NCBI RefSeq assembly: GCF_001280505.1
Contig: NZ_LBIO01000065.1
Location: forward strand, 1-64,000
DNA: 64,000 nucleotides
From: Mangrovimonas sp. TPBH4
GTDB lineage: Bacteria; Bacteroidota; Bacteroidia; Flavobacteriales; Flavobacteriaceae
Reading direction: 5' to 3'
Under the pieces are notes generated by a model. The model saw only the letters and a program-made list of their open reading frames with translations, did not search any database and was not told where the DNA came from. Shown here piece by piece: positions 43,493-51,753 of this stretch. The stretch's first letter is position 1, and each line of letters starts with the position of its first letter. The position numbers and the translations under genes were made by a program.

Positions 43493-44803
43493 TTATTTGG
43501 TTAGAAACTGCACATAAGCCTGTGCATAGTTATATTCGAAAATAGTTTGGTAATATTCCAATTGCTTTTGGGCGTATAGTGTCTCAGACATCAACAAATC
43601 GGTGGTTTTCTCTAGGCCTTCCTCAAAACGATTGGTTCTGATTCGTAATGACTCCTCCGATTGATCCAAGGCCAATTTGGACAGTTGCAATCTGTTTTTG
43701 GCATCATTCAACATGCGCTTGGCTTTGTTGAGTTCCATTTGGCTTTGTGAGACATATTGTTCATACTGAAGTTTAGAAGTTTCAAACTCGGCTCTACTTT
43801 TTTGAGCCTTTCCAAAACGCTTGGTTCCTTCCAGAATGTTCCAACTCAATGACGCCCCAAACAGATACCCACTGGCATCGGCCTGAAAAATTTGATCGTC
43901 ATACAACTCATAACTTCCAAAAGCATTAAGACGTGGTAAAAAGGTCATTTTATCAGCCTTGTATTGGGTTTCGTAGGCATTGCTTGCCAACTCCATCGCC
44001 TTGATATCTGAACGTTCTTTGGAAATCATTAAGGGGTTCTCTTCCGTAAACATATTAGCTTCAAGCGTATCTGTAGGAAGATACACCACATCCTGACTGG
44101 TATTCATTAAAAAAGAAATGTAGTTGGAGGCGTTTTGCACTTGGCTCTTGGCGGTTTGCAATTGGTTTCTCACTTCGGTTACTCGAACCTCAACAGCCAA
44201 CACATCCGACTTTTGCAAGTAGCCTTGTGCATAACTGTTGTCTGCCAATTGCTTGTTGGCCAAAGCAGCTTCCAAAGCCTGCTCCAACACCTCTACGCCT
44301 TTATAAGCCAATTGCAATTGCATATAGGCTTTGTCCACTTCAAACGTGAGATAGTCTTTGGTACGCTCACTTTGCAGTGCCGTAGCTTCCATTTTGGATT
44401 TAGCAGCTTTGCGTTGATAAAAGCCATCCACATTAATCAAGGGTTGTTGAATTTCGAATTTGGTGGCAAAATTTTGAATTTGATCCGGATTATTTAAAAG
44501 ATCTGGATTGAAATCGGCGGCCGTTACTATTTCTTGGTTCAGTTTAGAACCAAAGGCCATTAAGGGATTGGTTGTAGAAATCCCTGTGTGCGATGCCGTA
44601 ATGTTTGGCAAAAAGACAGCATTGGTCTGCCTGAAATCTGCCCTGGCGGCATTGAACTGTTCTTCGGAAATTTTAAGGCTGTGATTGGATTCAACCACGG
44701 CATTCAAAACCTCCGATTTAGCAATAGGCACTTCGGTTTGGGCGTTGCCTAAAAACTGAAAACCTATCAGCGTTAATACAAAAATATATAATCGATGCTT
44801 CAT
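43493..44803 (-). CDS. TolC-family outer-membrane channel of the RND pump
   Basis: A 436-residue outer-membrane efflux protein with a signal peptide (LTLIGFQFLGNAQTEV) and the duplicated helical repeats of TolC (NHSLKISEEQFNAARADFRQ, then GYLQKSDVLAVEVRVTEV). It is first in the five-gene efflux operon. The promoter lies just upstream and carries a dyad at an activator-like position. Confidence 0.92.
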   Translation of the reverse strand: MKHRLYIFVLTLIGFQFLGNAQTEVPIAKSEVLNAVVESNHSLKISEEQFNAARADFRQTNAVFLPNITASHTGISTTNPLMAFGSKLNQEIVTAADFNPDLLNNPDQIQNFATKFEIQQPLINVDGFYQRKAAKSKMEATALQSERTKDYLTFEVDKAYMQLQLAYKGVEVLEQALEAALANKQLADNSYAQGYLQKSDVLAVEVRVTEVRNQLQTAKSQVQNASNYISFLMNTSQDVVYLPTDTLEANMFTEENPLMISKERSDIKAMELASNAYETQYKADKMTFLPRLNAFGSYELYDDQIFQADASGYLFGASLSWNILEGTKRFGKAQKSRAEFETSKLQYEQYVSQSQMELNKAKRMLNDAKNRLQLSKLALDQSEESLRIRTNRFEEGLEKTTDLLMSETLYAQKQLEYYQTIFEYNYAQAYVQFLTK

Positions 44804-44825
44804 AATGTATTCTTAAATGTTGGGA

Positions 44826-44869
44826 CAAAAATACATTTGAAAAAAGGGGTTGTCAGTAACTTAGGTTAC
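44826..44869 (-). promoter_or_regulatory. Efflux-operon promoter with a GTAAC-N4-GTTAC dyad
   Basis: On the minus strand TATTTTTG (44833-44826) is a -7 element 22 bases upstream of the start codon. GTAAC-TTAG-GTTAC at 44856-44869 is a perfect dyad centred 33 bases upstream of the -7 centre, that is, near -40. This is the same placement as the TGA-N6-TCA boxes of the stress genes, but with different half-sites, so another regulator of Crp/Fnr geometry is possible. Confidence 0.55.
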
Positions 44870-44903
44870 CAAGGCTTTTTAGCACATGCTTAGTTTATAA
44901 AGC

Positions 44904-44933
44904 AAAAGCGCCCACTTTACAGTGAGCGCTTTT
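44904..44933 (-). terminator. Terminator after the ABM gene
   Basis: AAAAGCGC (44904-44911) and GCGCTTTT (44926-44933) form the outer stem, with CACT/AGTG continuing inside after one mismatch. It ends the DinB-ABM unit just before the efflux promoter. Confidence 0.65.
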
Positions 44934-44941
44934 CTAAACAA

Positions 44942-45259
44942 TTATTCTGAATAGGCCTCTTCTTTAAGCAAATCCTCCACCACATCCAACTCGTACAGGG
45001 TTTCAAATTGCTCGCAGGAATCCCTTAATATCTTTCTAATCTTATTGGAACTTTCCGGAAGATTTTTCCCTGCCGTTTCCCAGCCCTCATAATTGGGCCA
45101 TTGGGCATAAGCTATATAATGTAAATCTCCTCTTTTATGTAGTCTAGACCCTAGGCCTCCTTCATATTTATGGACCAATTCAGTGAGTTCTCGCCAAGCA
45201 TTTTGGAACGTGGCTTCCAATCCTTCCTTTACCTTAAATGAATATATTACAGCATACAT
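44942..45259 (-). CDS. ABM-like dimeric alpha/beta-barrel protein
   Basis: A 105-residue protein that resembles antibiotic biosynthesis monooxygenase-type proteins (MYAVIYSFKVKEGLEATFQNAWRE, then HYIAYAQWPNYEGWE). These often act as small oxygenases or stress proteins without cofactor, but no catalytic residue can be assigned. It follows the DinB-fold gene by 12 bases. Confidence 0.7.
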   Translation of the reverse strand: MYAVIYSFKVKEGLEATFQNAWRELTELVHKYEGGLGSRLHKRGDLHYIAYAQWPNYEGWETAGKNLPESSNKIRKILRDSCEQFETLYELDVVEDLLKEEAYSE

Positions 45260-45271
45260 AAGCCCGTGTTT

Positions 45272-45766
45272 TTAAAAATTCTGCTCGTCGGCGGAGGGAC
45301 CATAACTGCCCGGCACTGGAATCCCCAATAAGCGATAATAAACTCCCAATTGTGCCCTATGATGGGTAATTTGATTGAGCGAATGCCTAATAGCTCCATA
45401 TTTAGACCATTCCGCTACAGTTTGTCCATTCATCTTCAATGCCCACAGCCCAGTCAAATCGGAATCATTGGCACTTTTGAGAGCGGTCATGTTTTTTTCA
45501 AATTTCTCATCAAGGCACTGCTCCAACTCTTGGGCATTCTCCATAATCTTTGGAGCTTCGGCTTTCATAAAATCCAATTCATCCGTATTCAAAACCACCT
45601 CTGGCCAACCAAATATTTCAGCAATATGGGTACTTAAATGTCCCATTTTCATGCTTTTTTCATGAGGGGCATAGTCATTCTTATTGTTGGGGTACAATTT
45701 GAAAAACTTCTTGGTGATTTGATATTCTTCAGACAATTCGTCCTGAAGGTTCTTAAGTGTGTCCAT
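45272..45766 (-). CDS. DinB-fold (DUF1569-like) protein
   Basis: About 164 residues forming a four-helix bundle of the DinB/YfiT superfamily. Likely metal-site histidines occur in GHLSTHIAEIFGWP and in NQITHHRAQLGVYYRLLGIPVPGSYGPS. This is not the DinB polymerase. Many members are thiol-dependent detoxifying enzymes. The ATG at 45766 (MDTLKNLQDELSEEY) is preferred over one 54 bases upstream because the family starts there and the upstream stretch overlaps a repeat-rich promoter. Confidence 0.8.
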   Translation of the reverse strand: MDTLKNLQDELSEEYQITKKFFKLYPNNKNDYAPHEKSMKMGHLSTHIAEIFGWPEVVLNTDELDFMKAEAPKIMENAQELEQCLDEKFEKNMTALKSANDSDLTGLWALKMNGQTVAEWSKYGAIRHSLNQITHHRAQLGVYYRLLGIPVPGSYGPSADEQNF

Positions 45767-45835
45767 AACGTTCGTTTTTTTGATTAACAACCTAAAATTA
45801 AAACTTTTACAGTTAGTCAATCAAAAGCGAACGTT
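45767..45835 (-). promoter_or_regulatory. Promoter flanked by AACGTTCG inverted repeats
   Basis: AACGTTCG at 45767-45774 and CGAACGTT at 45828-45835 are exact inverted copies, each itself containing the palindrome AACGTT. TTTGATT (45779-45785) and AATCAAA (45819-45825) extend the symmetry inward. Between them TAATTTTA (minus strand, 45800-45793) resembles a -7 element. The layout suits a looping or flanking repressor. Confidence 0.4.
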
Positions 45836-45936
45836 AATATTATCTTATCTCCAATATGTCAGTAATAAAGAACTTTCAAACCTCTGATTAGCCTTATAAC
45901 TTTGCAGGCCTATCACGCAGCCATTTGTGAAGTTCG

Positions 45937-46776
45937 TTAGTGCTTACTTTCTGGAATAATCAAGAACGGAACCTTTAATTGACTTCCTATCTTTTTAATA
46001 ACGGGCTCTCTAGTTAAACTTTCATAGAAACTATGCTGATAGCTTACCATTGCCAGCATATCGATGTTATGCTCACCTACAAAATCATTGATCTCTGTCG
46101 CTTTTTTGGCATAATGCGGCATCCAATGGAAGCTGTGGTCAAAATCCTGCATGTATTCCTTAATGGCTTTTACATTGAAGCTCTGTATTTCGGTTAGCTC
46201 GGCTTCGGTATTAATGTGTACCACATTAATTTTTGAGTTGAACAATTCCGCGATATTCTTGATCGCCCCCATCTCTGTTGGACTATAAAAACGGTTATAA
46301 TCTGTTGGGAAAGCAATTTGCTTCGGTGGCACAAAATCGCTTTTATCAGGAATGGCCAAAATTGGACAACATTTAATTCTGCCAATAATACCAACGGTAT
46401 TGCTACCAAACAACAAACCTTTAGCGCCACTGGCTCCTTTGGTTCCCATTACAATGAGATTGATATGATATTTTTTAATGTAAGCCTCAATAGAATCTCC
46501 TAAGCTCCCTGCGCTTAAAATAATTTCGAAAGTATGGTTTGGATTATCGTTTGTAGCCTCTACCGTCTCCTTAAGTTTTGTAAGCTCTTTCAAATTACTT
46601 GACCGCAATACGTCGTTATACTTTTTGGACATATTGGCCATGGCAGAAACCTTTTCATTCTTGGAATGCAACAAATAGAATGTGCACTCTTCCTCAGCAA
46701 AGAGTTTAAGCGCATAAACAGTGGCATTCCACGCATTATCAGAGAAGTCAGTCGGTAATAATATCTGGTATTTCAT
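45937..46776 (-). CDS. Universal stress protein, tandem Usp domains
   Basis: About 279 residues forming two Usp domains. The first shows YQILLPTDFSDNAWNATVYALKL and the ATP-binding-type loop VMGTKGASGAKGLLFGSNTVG; the second starts at ILAIPDKSDFVPPKQIAFPTDY and lacks a clear loop. The ATG at 46776 gives the normal start MKYQILLPTDFS. It is divergent from another Usp gene, and its promoter has the shared TGA-N6-TCA box. Usp proteins help cells survive energy limitation and low oxygen; the exact role here is inferred. Confidence 0.9.
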   Translation of the reverse strand: MKYQILLPTDFSDNAWNATVYALKLFAEEECTFYLLHSKNEKVSAMANMSKKYNDVLRSSNLKELTKLKETVEATNDNPNHTFEIILSAGSLGDSIEAYIKKYHINLIVMGTKGASGAKGLLFGSNTVGIIGRIKCCPILAIPDKSDFVPPKQIAFPTDYNRFYSPTEMGAIKNIAELFNSKINVVHINTEAELTEIQSFNVKAIKEYMQDFDHSFHWMPHYAKKATEINDFVGEHNIDMLAMVSYQHSFYESLTREPVIKKIGSQLKVPFLIIPESKH

Positions 46777-46809
46777 TATTGTAGTGTTGATATACGTCAA
46801 TTTTCAGCC

Positions 46810-46852
46810 TAAATTTAAAACAAATCCCATCCTTATACAATGACAAATATCA
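46810..46852 (-). promoter_or_regulatory. Crp/Fnr-type box and -7 element for the Usp gene at 46776
   Basis: TGACAAATATCA at 46841-46852 lies within the longer dyad ATGACAAATATCAGTCAT (46840-46857). Exactly 23 bases separate it from TAAATTTA (46810-46817), a -7-like element on the minus strand. The box centre falls near -41 of the predicted start, as for class II Crp/Fnr activation. The same spacing recurs at four other promoters nearby. Confidence 0.65.
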
Positions 46853-46979
46853 GTCATCTCCCACAACCCTTTTAAAAACCTTGGTGTGTATTGAGTTTCC
46901 TTTTGCAAGCTTTCTTTTCTGCAACTCACAACAATCGGCTACAAAACAACCAGTTGAATGCTACCCTACTCCGAAATTA

Positions 46980-47022
46980 TGAGAAATGTCATGGCTATTG
47001 TCACAATTCTTGGGTACCTTTA
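46980..47022 (+). promoter_or_regulatory. Crp/Fnr-type box and -7 element for the Usp gene at 47045
   Basis: TGAGAAATGTCA at 46980-46991 is followed after exactly 23 bases by TACCTTTA (47015-47022). The outer TGA and TCA and the internal TGTCA match the boxes of the other stress promoters. Confidence 0.6.
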
Positions 47023-47044
47023 TAAATAGCAAAATAATAATGCG

Positions 47045-47890
47045 ATGAAAACCATATTATTATTAACAGACTTTTCGCAAAACTCCATCAATGCCATTCG
47101 CTATGCTTTAAACCTGTTCAAAACTCAGGAAATTCAGTATTATATGTTGCATGTTAAAAGTGCCTCTGCATATACCTCTGATGATTTAATAGCAGCTGGC
47201 CCTAAACCCATTTACCAATCCCTTATAGAACCAGCCAAAAAGAAACTTGCCTCCTTGGTAGACACCTTACAAAGAGAATTTAGCCTTCCTGAAAACAGTA
47301 TGGAGTACTTAGTTGATTTTGATATATTAACCAACTCCATTCAGCAAGTCATAGCGTCCAAAGGCATAGACACCATAGTGATGGGTACCAATGGGGCCAC
47401 AGGAGCCAAGGAAGTTATTTTTGGGAGTAATACAATAAACGTTATAAGAAAAGTGGACTGCCCCACTTTGGTTATTCCTGAAGGATTTGAGTATAGAGCA
47501 CCAAATAATATTGTTTTGCCTTTGGACGAAGGCACTACCCTAGACGATACCGCTTTCACCGATAACATTATAAAATTTGTAAAAACTTATGGCAAGTTGT
47601 TGCATATTCTTAGAATTGACCCCCACCATTCAAAACACACAAACCATGCACATCTGGATGATCTAGAACATATGGAAGTTCTAAAAGACCATGTCGATTC
47701 TCACTATCATACCATAAACAACATTCCGGTGTATTACGCCGTACATAGTTACATACAAACCCATCCCATAGATTTGGTAACACTTATCACTCACAAAGAA
47801 CGCTTCTTTGAACGCTATCTCTCTACCTCATCCACTGCTAGAATAAGCAATAACCTAATTTTACCATTATTGATATTTCACAGCCATTAA
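47045..47890 (+). CDS. Universal stress protein, tandem Usp domains
   Basis: A 281-residue protein with two Usp domains. The first carries ILLLTDFSQNSINAIRYALNLF and VMGTNGATGAKEVIFGSNTINVI. The second (from about residue 150) is more diverged and His-rich (DPHHSKHTNHAHLDDLEH), which might bind metal. It is read divergently from the Usp gene at 46776 and has its own Crp/Fnr-type box. Function beyond stress survival is not visible. Confidence 0.88.
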   Translation: MKTILLLTDFSQNSINAIRYALNLFKTQEIQYYMLHVKSASAYTSDDLIAAGPKPIYQSLIEPAKKKLASLVDTLQREFSLPENSMEYLVDFDILTNSIQQVIASKGIDTIVMGTNGATGAKEVIFGSNTINVIRKVDCPTLVIPEGFEYRAPNNIVLPLDEGTTLDDTAFTDNIIKFVKTYGKLLHILRIDPHHSKHTNHAHLDDLEHMEVLKDHVDSHYHTINNIPVYYAVHSYIQTHPIDLVTLITHKERFFERYLSTSSTARISNNLILPLLIFHSH

Positions 47891-47940
47891 AAGGGATATT
47901 TAGCTGTTTGTGGCCTCATTTTCGATTAAAAGTTGAAACA

Positions 47941-47978
47941 AAAAAAAAGCAGAAAGCTTCCATAAATTCACTTTCTGC
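47941..47978 (-). terminator. Terminator after hsp20
   Basis: On the minus strand GCAGAAAG (from 47978) pairs with CTTTCTGC (ending 47949), followed by a run of T residues (plus-strand A tract 47937-47948). It lies 12 bases past the hsp20 stop and may also slow plus-strand transcription from the Usp gene. Confidence 0.7.
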
Positions 47979-47989
47979 CTTTTCTGCTG

Positions 47990-48442
47990 TTAATTAACCT
48001 CAATAACTTTTTTTAGAGACTCATTGGCGTTCTCTCTTTTAAGAAGGTGCAACTTTAAAATACCATCTTTGTATTTTGCTTTAACGTCTTGATCTGTAGC
48101 AACAGATTTTGGTAATTTCAAAGAGCGTTCAAAGTAATTATAGTTGAATTCTCTGCGCTTGTATCCGTGTTCTTCTTCATCTACCTCATTTTCCTTCTTG
48201 CCACAAACACGTAGCACATTGTCATCCATGGTCACTTCAAAGTCCTTTTTAGAGAACCCAGGAGCTGCAAATTCAATTTCAAAGTCCTTGTCATGTTCGG
48301 TTACATTCATGGCAGGCATTGAATTGTCCTCGTCAAATAAATCGTTGTTGAAAAACGCATCAGAGCCCAACAGCGATTTTAAACCCTCATTATCCCAAAA
48401 TGGGAGTAATCGGTTTCGATTGTTAAATTTAATAAGTGACAT
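47990..48442 (-). CDS. Hsp20 / alpha-crystallin small heat-shock protein
   Basis: A 150-residue holdase chaperone. The alpha-crystallin domain (about 40-140) contains FEIEFAAPGFSKKDFEVTMDDNVLRV and the AKYKDGILKLHL strand. The short N-terminal arm and a C-terminal tail with VIEVN complete it. It stands alone with a Crp/Fnr-type box upstream, so it is probably induced together with the Usp genes around it. Confidence 0.93.
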   Translation of the reverse strand: MSLIKFNNRNRLLPFWDNEGLKSLLGSDAFFNNDLFDEDNSMPAMNVTEHDKDFEIEFAAPGFSKKDFEVTMDDNVLRVCGKKENEVDEEEHGYKRREFNYNYFERSLKLPKSVATDQDVKAKYKDGILKLHLLKRENANESLKKVIEVN

Positions 48443-48475
48443 GACCTAATTTTTAAATGGTTAAACTTACCATCA

Positions 48476-48518
48476 ACAATGTAAGGATACTAAAGCATAT
48501 ATAAAATGATATATATCA
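48476..48518 (-). promoter_or_regulatory. Crp/Fnr-type box and -7 element of hsp20
   Basis: TGATATATATCA at 48507-48518 is a perfect palindrome with the FNR-like core TGAT-N4-ATCA. Exactly 23 bases away on the minus strand is TACATTGT (48483-48476), a weaker -7-like element. The spacing equals that at the Usp promoters. The rest of the short gap to 48590 shows nothing else. Confidence 0.6.
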
Positions 48519-48590
48519 GTCAATTACACAAATCAACACTCTGAATTAGGAAAAATGAAGGCTACATAAATGAGGGCTTTCATTTGAAAA

Positions 48591-49973
48591 TCACAGCATT
48601 ACTTTTTCAGTATCCAATAACTTTGGAATGGTTACTTTCCATCCAAATTCACTCTCAATTTTCAACCTGAATGCATCCAAAGCGGGAGGCTCTCCATGTA
48701 TTAAATACACCTTTTCCGGAATGTTTTTAATGGTTTGCAACCAATGAAGTAAATCCCCCTGATCCGCATGAGCCGAAAGGCTTTCAATACATTTTATGGA
48801 GGCCTTTACCGGATAGTATTTGCCGTAGAACTTAATTTCATGGGCACCGTCCTTAAGCTGTCTTCCACGAGTACCTTCGGCCTGATAGCCCACCAATAGC
48901 ACGGTGGTACTGGGCACATCTATAAATTGCTGTAGATAGGTCAATACTCTACCTCCTGTAACCATTCCACTTCCGGCAATTACTATTTTAGGTCTAGGGT
49001 CATCAATGGTCTCCCAGGTCTCGCCAAACGATTGAACAATATTTACATGCCTGCACATGGCTTCGTATTCCTGCATGGACAGTTTATGCCATTTTGGAAA
49101 GCGATTGAAAACCTCCAGCACATTATTGCCCATAGGGCTGTCTATAAATATGGGTATATTAGGAATTTTATTGCTTTTGTAAAGTTTCCAAAGAATATAT
49201 ATTAGAGTTTGCAAACGTTCTACCGCAAAACTTGGGATGATTAAGTTGCCTTGCTTTTCAAGGGTCTCCAAGACCAATTGGGACATTACTTCTTCAACAT
49301 CTTCCTCGGGATGCAATTTATTGCCATAGGTACTTTCAACAAACAAATAGTCTGCCCATTCTGGTGTTTTGGGATCGTTCAACAAATAATCGTCCCAACG
49401 GCCCACATCTCCAGAAAACACAAAACGTTTCCCGTTGATGTCAATTTCAATAAATGTGGCGCCTATAATATGCCCGTTATACCGAAACCTATACCTTATG
49501 TGCTCCGAAAGGTTGAGCCAGGTATCCTGAATACCTACCTGAAATAGCTTTAAGGTCCTTTCAACATCTTTATCTGTATAAAACGGCAAAGCAGGATGGT
49601 GCTTGGTATAATGTTCCTTATTGGCTTTCTCCGCTTCTTCTTCATGAATCTTGGCACTGTCTCTTAAAATAATTTGCGCAATGGCAAGTGTTGGAGCTGT
49701 ACCAATAATTTTTCCTGAAAATCCCCTTTGGAGCAACTTAGGCAAATAGCCTACATGATCCAGATGTCCATGGGTTAACAATACCACATCAATTCCTTGA
49801 ACATCAATAGGCAATTCTTCCCAATTCAATTCACGCAATTCCTTTACTCCCTGAAACATGCCGCAATCCAATAAAAGATTCATTTCTGAGGTTTCAATAA
49901 GGAATTTGGATCCCGTTACCACCCCTGCCGCTCCTAAAAAGGTAATGCTTGCATATGTTTCCATATCACTCAT
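48591..49973 (-). CDS. Beta-CASP metallo-beta-lactamase RNase-like protein
   Basis: About 460 residues of the CPSF73/RNase J-like group. The zinc motif is LLTHGHLDHVGYLPKL; further motifs are FVFSGDVGRWDDYL and FVESTYGNK. The beta-CASP region includes VIAGSGMVTGGR, and the RMMBL motif is SLSAHADQGDLLHW. It probably cleaves RNA. Starts at 49997, 49973 and 49964 are possible; 49973 gives an 8-base overlap with the nuclease gene upstream, suggesting coupled translation. It is last in an operon with two Usp genes and the ATP-cone nuclease. Confidence 0.88.
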   Translation of the reverse strand: MSDMETYASITFLGAAGVVTGSKFLIETSEMNLLLDCGMFQGVKELRELNWEELPIDVQGIDVVLLTHGHLDHVGYLPKLLQRGFSGKIIGTAPTLAIAQIILRDSAKIHEEEAEKANKEHYTKHHPALPFYTDKDVERTLKLFQVGIQDTWLNLSEHIRYRFRYNGHIIGATFIEIDINGKRFVFSGDVGRWDDYLLNDPKTPEWADYLFVESTYGNKLHPEEDVEEVMSQLVLETLEKQGNLIIPSFAVERLQTLIYILWKLYKSNKIPNIPIFIDSPMGNNVLEVFNRFPKWHKLSMQEYEAMCRHVNIVQSFGETWETIDDPRPKIVIAGSGMVTGGRVLTYLQQFIDVPSTTVLLVGYQAEGTRGRQLKDGAHEIKFYGKYYPVKASIKCIESLSAHADQGDLLHWLQTIKNIPEKVYLIHGEPPALDAFRLKIESEFGWKVTIPKLLDTEKVML

Positions 49974-50832
49974 GGCACAAATTGCATAACTGTTCAATCT
50001 CCTTTAAAATACGCTCCTTTCGGGTTTCAGAAACACCCAAATGATCCAAATAAAATGCATCCCCCAACAAATCCCTACAAAGCACGACATCCCTGCTCAA
50101 CAAAAATTGTTTTTCCCTTTTGCTAAGCAATGTGGAAACAGTAATAGGATATAGTCCCAAACGATCTATCCGATCCCGCAAGCCATTGCCCTCTGGATAA
50201 TCCCAACTAAGCAGATACAACCCACAACAATTTCCATATTGCAGGGCATCTTTTGTAAAGCGTGTATTGGTAACTAACCAGCCATCGGCTAAAATTGAGT
50301 TGTTATGAATATTAGCATTCCAATGTGCCTTGACATCCTGATATCTGGAATGTATGTACAAAGGAATTTTTACATTGCAGTTTTGCCCCTGTTCGCTATG
50401 GAACTTGCATTCTACAATGGTGGTTTCTGAATTTTTATGGGCTATCACATCTATTTCATGAGGCACGCATTTTCCCTGTAAAATCTGCCCTACTTCTGTG
50501 TCGTATCCAGAATACTTTAAAATAGCAGCCACAAATTGTTCGAAAGGATACCCGGTTGGTCCCAACTCATAAATTGCCCTTTTAAGTTTGTATTTAGAGG
50601 CCAGGTAGCGGTTTTTCTTTTTAAGCAGGGCAAAGGCCCTATTGTAAATCTCCCTGGTGGAAATTCCTTGATACAGTTCATCCCTAACCTTATCGATAAT
50701 TTGATTTATTACAACATCTCCGGCACCTACCCTTTTTAGAGAAGCCTTTAATTTTGGAATGGAAAAACTCACCCGTTCACCTGAAGATTTTGTGATATCC
50801 CAATTTTGATCTGTCATCTGTTCATTATACAA
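49966..50832 (-). CDS. ATP-cone domain fused to a PD-(D/E)XK (Mrr-like) nuclease
   Basis: A 288-residue fusion. Residues about 10-95 form an ATP-cone (ITKSSGERVSFSIPKLKASLKRVGA), the nucleotide-sensing module known from ribonucleotide reductase and NrdR. The nuclease follows with Glu98 in YPFEQFVAAIL, Asp128 in HEIDVIAHK and Glu141/Lys143 in IVECKFH. The design suggests a DNA or RNA nuclease gated by ATP or dATP. It starts 4 bases after a Usp gene and overlaps the beta-CASP gene, so all are co-expressed. Confidence 0.85.
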   Translation of the reverse strand: MYNEQMTDQNWDITKSSGERVSFSIPKLKASLKRVGAGDVVINQIIDKVRDELYQGISTREIYNRAFALLKKKNRYLASKYKLKRAIYELGPTGYPFEQFVAAILKYSGYDTEVGQILQGKCVPHEIDVIAHKNSETTIVECKFHSEQGQNCNVKIPLYIHSRYQDVKAHWNANIHNNSILADGWLVTNTRFTKDALQYGNCCGLYLLSWDYPEGNGLRDRIDRLGLYPITVSTLLSKREKQFLLSRDVVLCRDLLGDAFYLDHLGVSETRKERILKEIEQLCNLCHE

Positions 50833-50836
50833 TCCA

Positions 50837-51691
50837 TTAATTTCTTAAATCGTGCATTACCAAAATTGGAACCCGTGAATGGAACCCTATATTTTTCACC
50901 ATAGGATTGCTCAAAATACTACCAAAAAAGGAGTGTTTTTTATTGATAAACGCCACCATATCACTATCCCTACTTTCTACAAACATGTTTACTGCAGGTT
51001 CGACCGCCTGATAATGCAAAGTGTGGTGTTGAAAAGACACATCCTCTAATTGTTCCTCTAGCATTTTCTTTTGCTCGATTTGTTTGCCATCTAAAAAATC
51101 ATCTTCGGATACATACAAAATTGCAACGGTAGCCCCACTATTTTGAGCAAGCTCAACCAAATAGGCCAACTCACGTTTTTTATAATGGGTCTTAAAACTG
51201 GTAGGAAACACTATTTCTTTGGGAATCCCCACTTTACTAGCTTCCGGCACCACAATCACGGGACAGTTACGTACTTTTTCCATCACATATACTGCCGTGC
51301 TCCCATAGGCAACGTGCTCAGAACCTGTTTCGCCTTTGGTCCCCATCACAATCATATCGATGTCCTTTTGCTCTACCACCTCCTTAATGGCCTCAATTGG
51401 ATTGTTGAAGGTTGAAATACTCTCAAAATGGTGCTTTGGATTGTGCTCATACTTAAAGGCCAATTTATCCATGACCTCTGCCAAACCATCCTCCGAATTG
51501 GATTTTGCAGTTTCATACAGCTCGCTTCCCGGCTCCATGTTCAACAAACTTTCCAAAATATTGGTAGTGGCCGTAAATACATTGAGTACATAAAAATCGC
51601 AATGGTCTTTTTGGTAGAGTTCAACGGCATAGTTCATGGCTTGCCAAGCGTTTTTAGAGAAGTCTGTTGGTAACAATATTTTCTTTCTCAT
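50837..51691 (-). CDS. Universal stress protein, tandem Usp domains
   Basis: A 284-residue protein with two Usp domains: KKILLPTDFSKNAWQAMNYAVELY and VMGTKGETGSEHVAYGSTAVYVM in the first, KEIVFPTSFKTHYKKRELAYLVELA at the start of the second. No Crp/Fnr-type box precedes it, and it lies 62 bases after the preceding Usp gene, so it is probably expressed from that gene's promoter. It is followed after 4 bases by the ATP-cone nuclease. Confidence 0.9.
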   Translation of the reverse strand: MRKKILLPTDFSKNAWQAMNYAVELYQKDHCDFYVLNVFTATTNILESLLNMEPGSELYETAKSNSEDGLAEVMDKLAFKYEHNPKHHFESISTFNNPIEAIKEVVEQKDIDMIVMGTKGETGSEHVAYGSTAVYVMEKVRNCPVIVVPEASKVGIPKEIVFPTSFKTHYKKRELAYLVELAQNSGATVAILYVSEDDFLDGKQIEQKKMLEEQLEDVSFQHHTLHYQAVEPAVNMFVESRDSDMVAFINKKHSFFGSILSNPMVKNIGFHSRVPILVMHDLRN

Positions 51692-51753
51692 GACTTCTAA
51701 GTTTTAAAAAAGTTATTCCTGTTGTTTACATACAGACCAAGGCTTTTGTGGGC

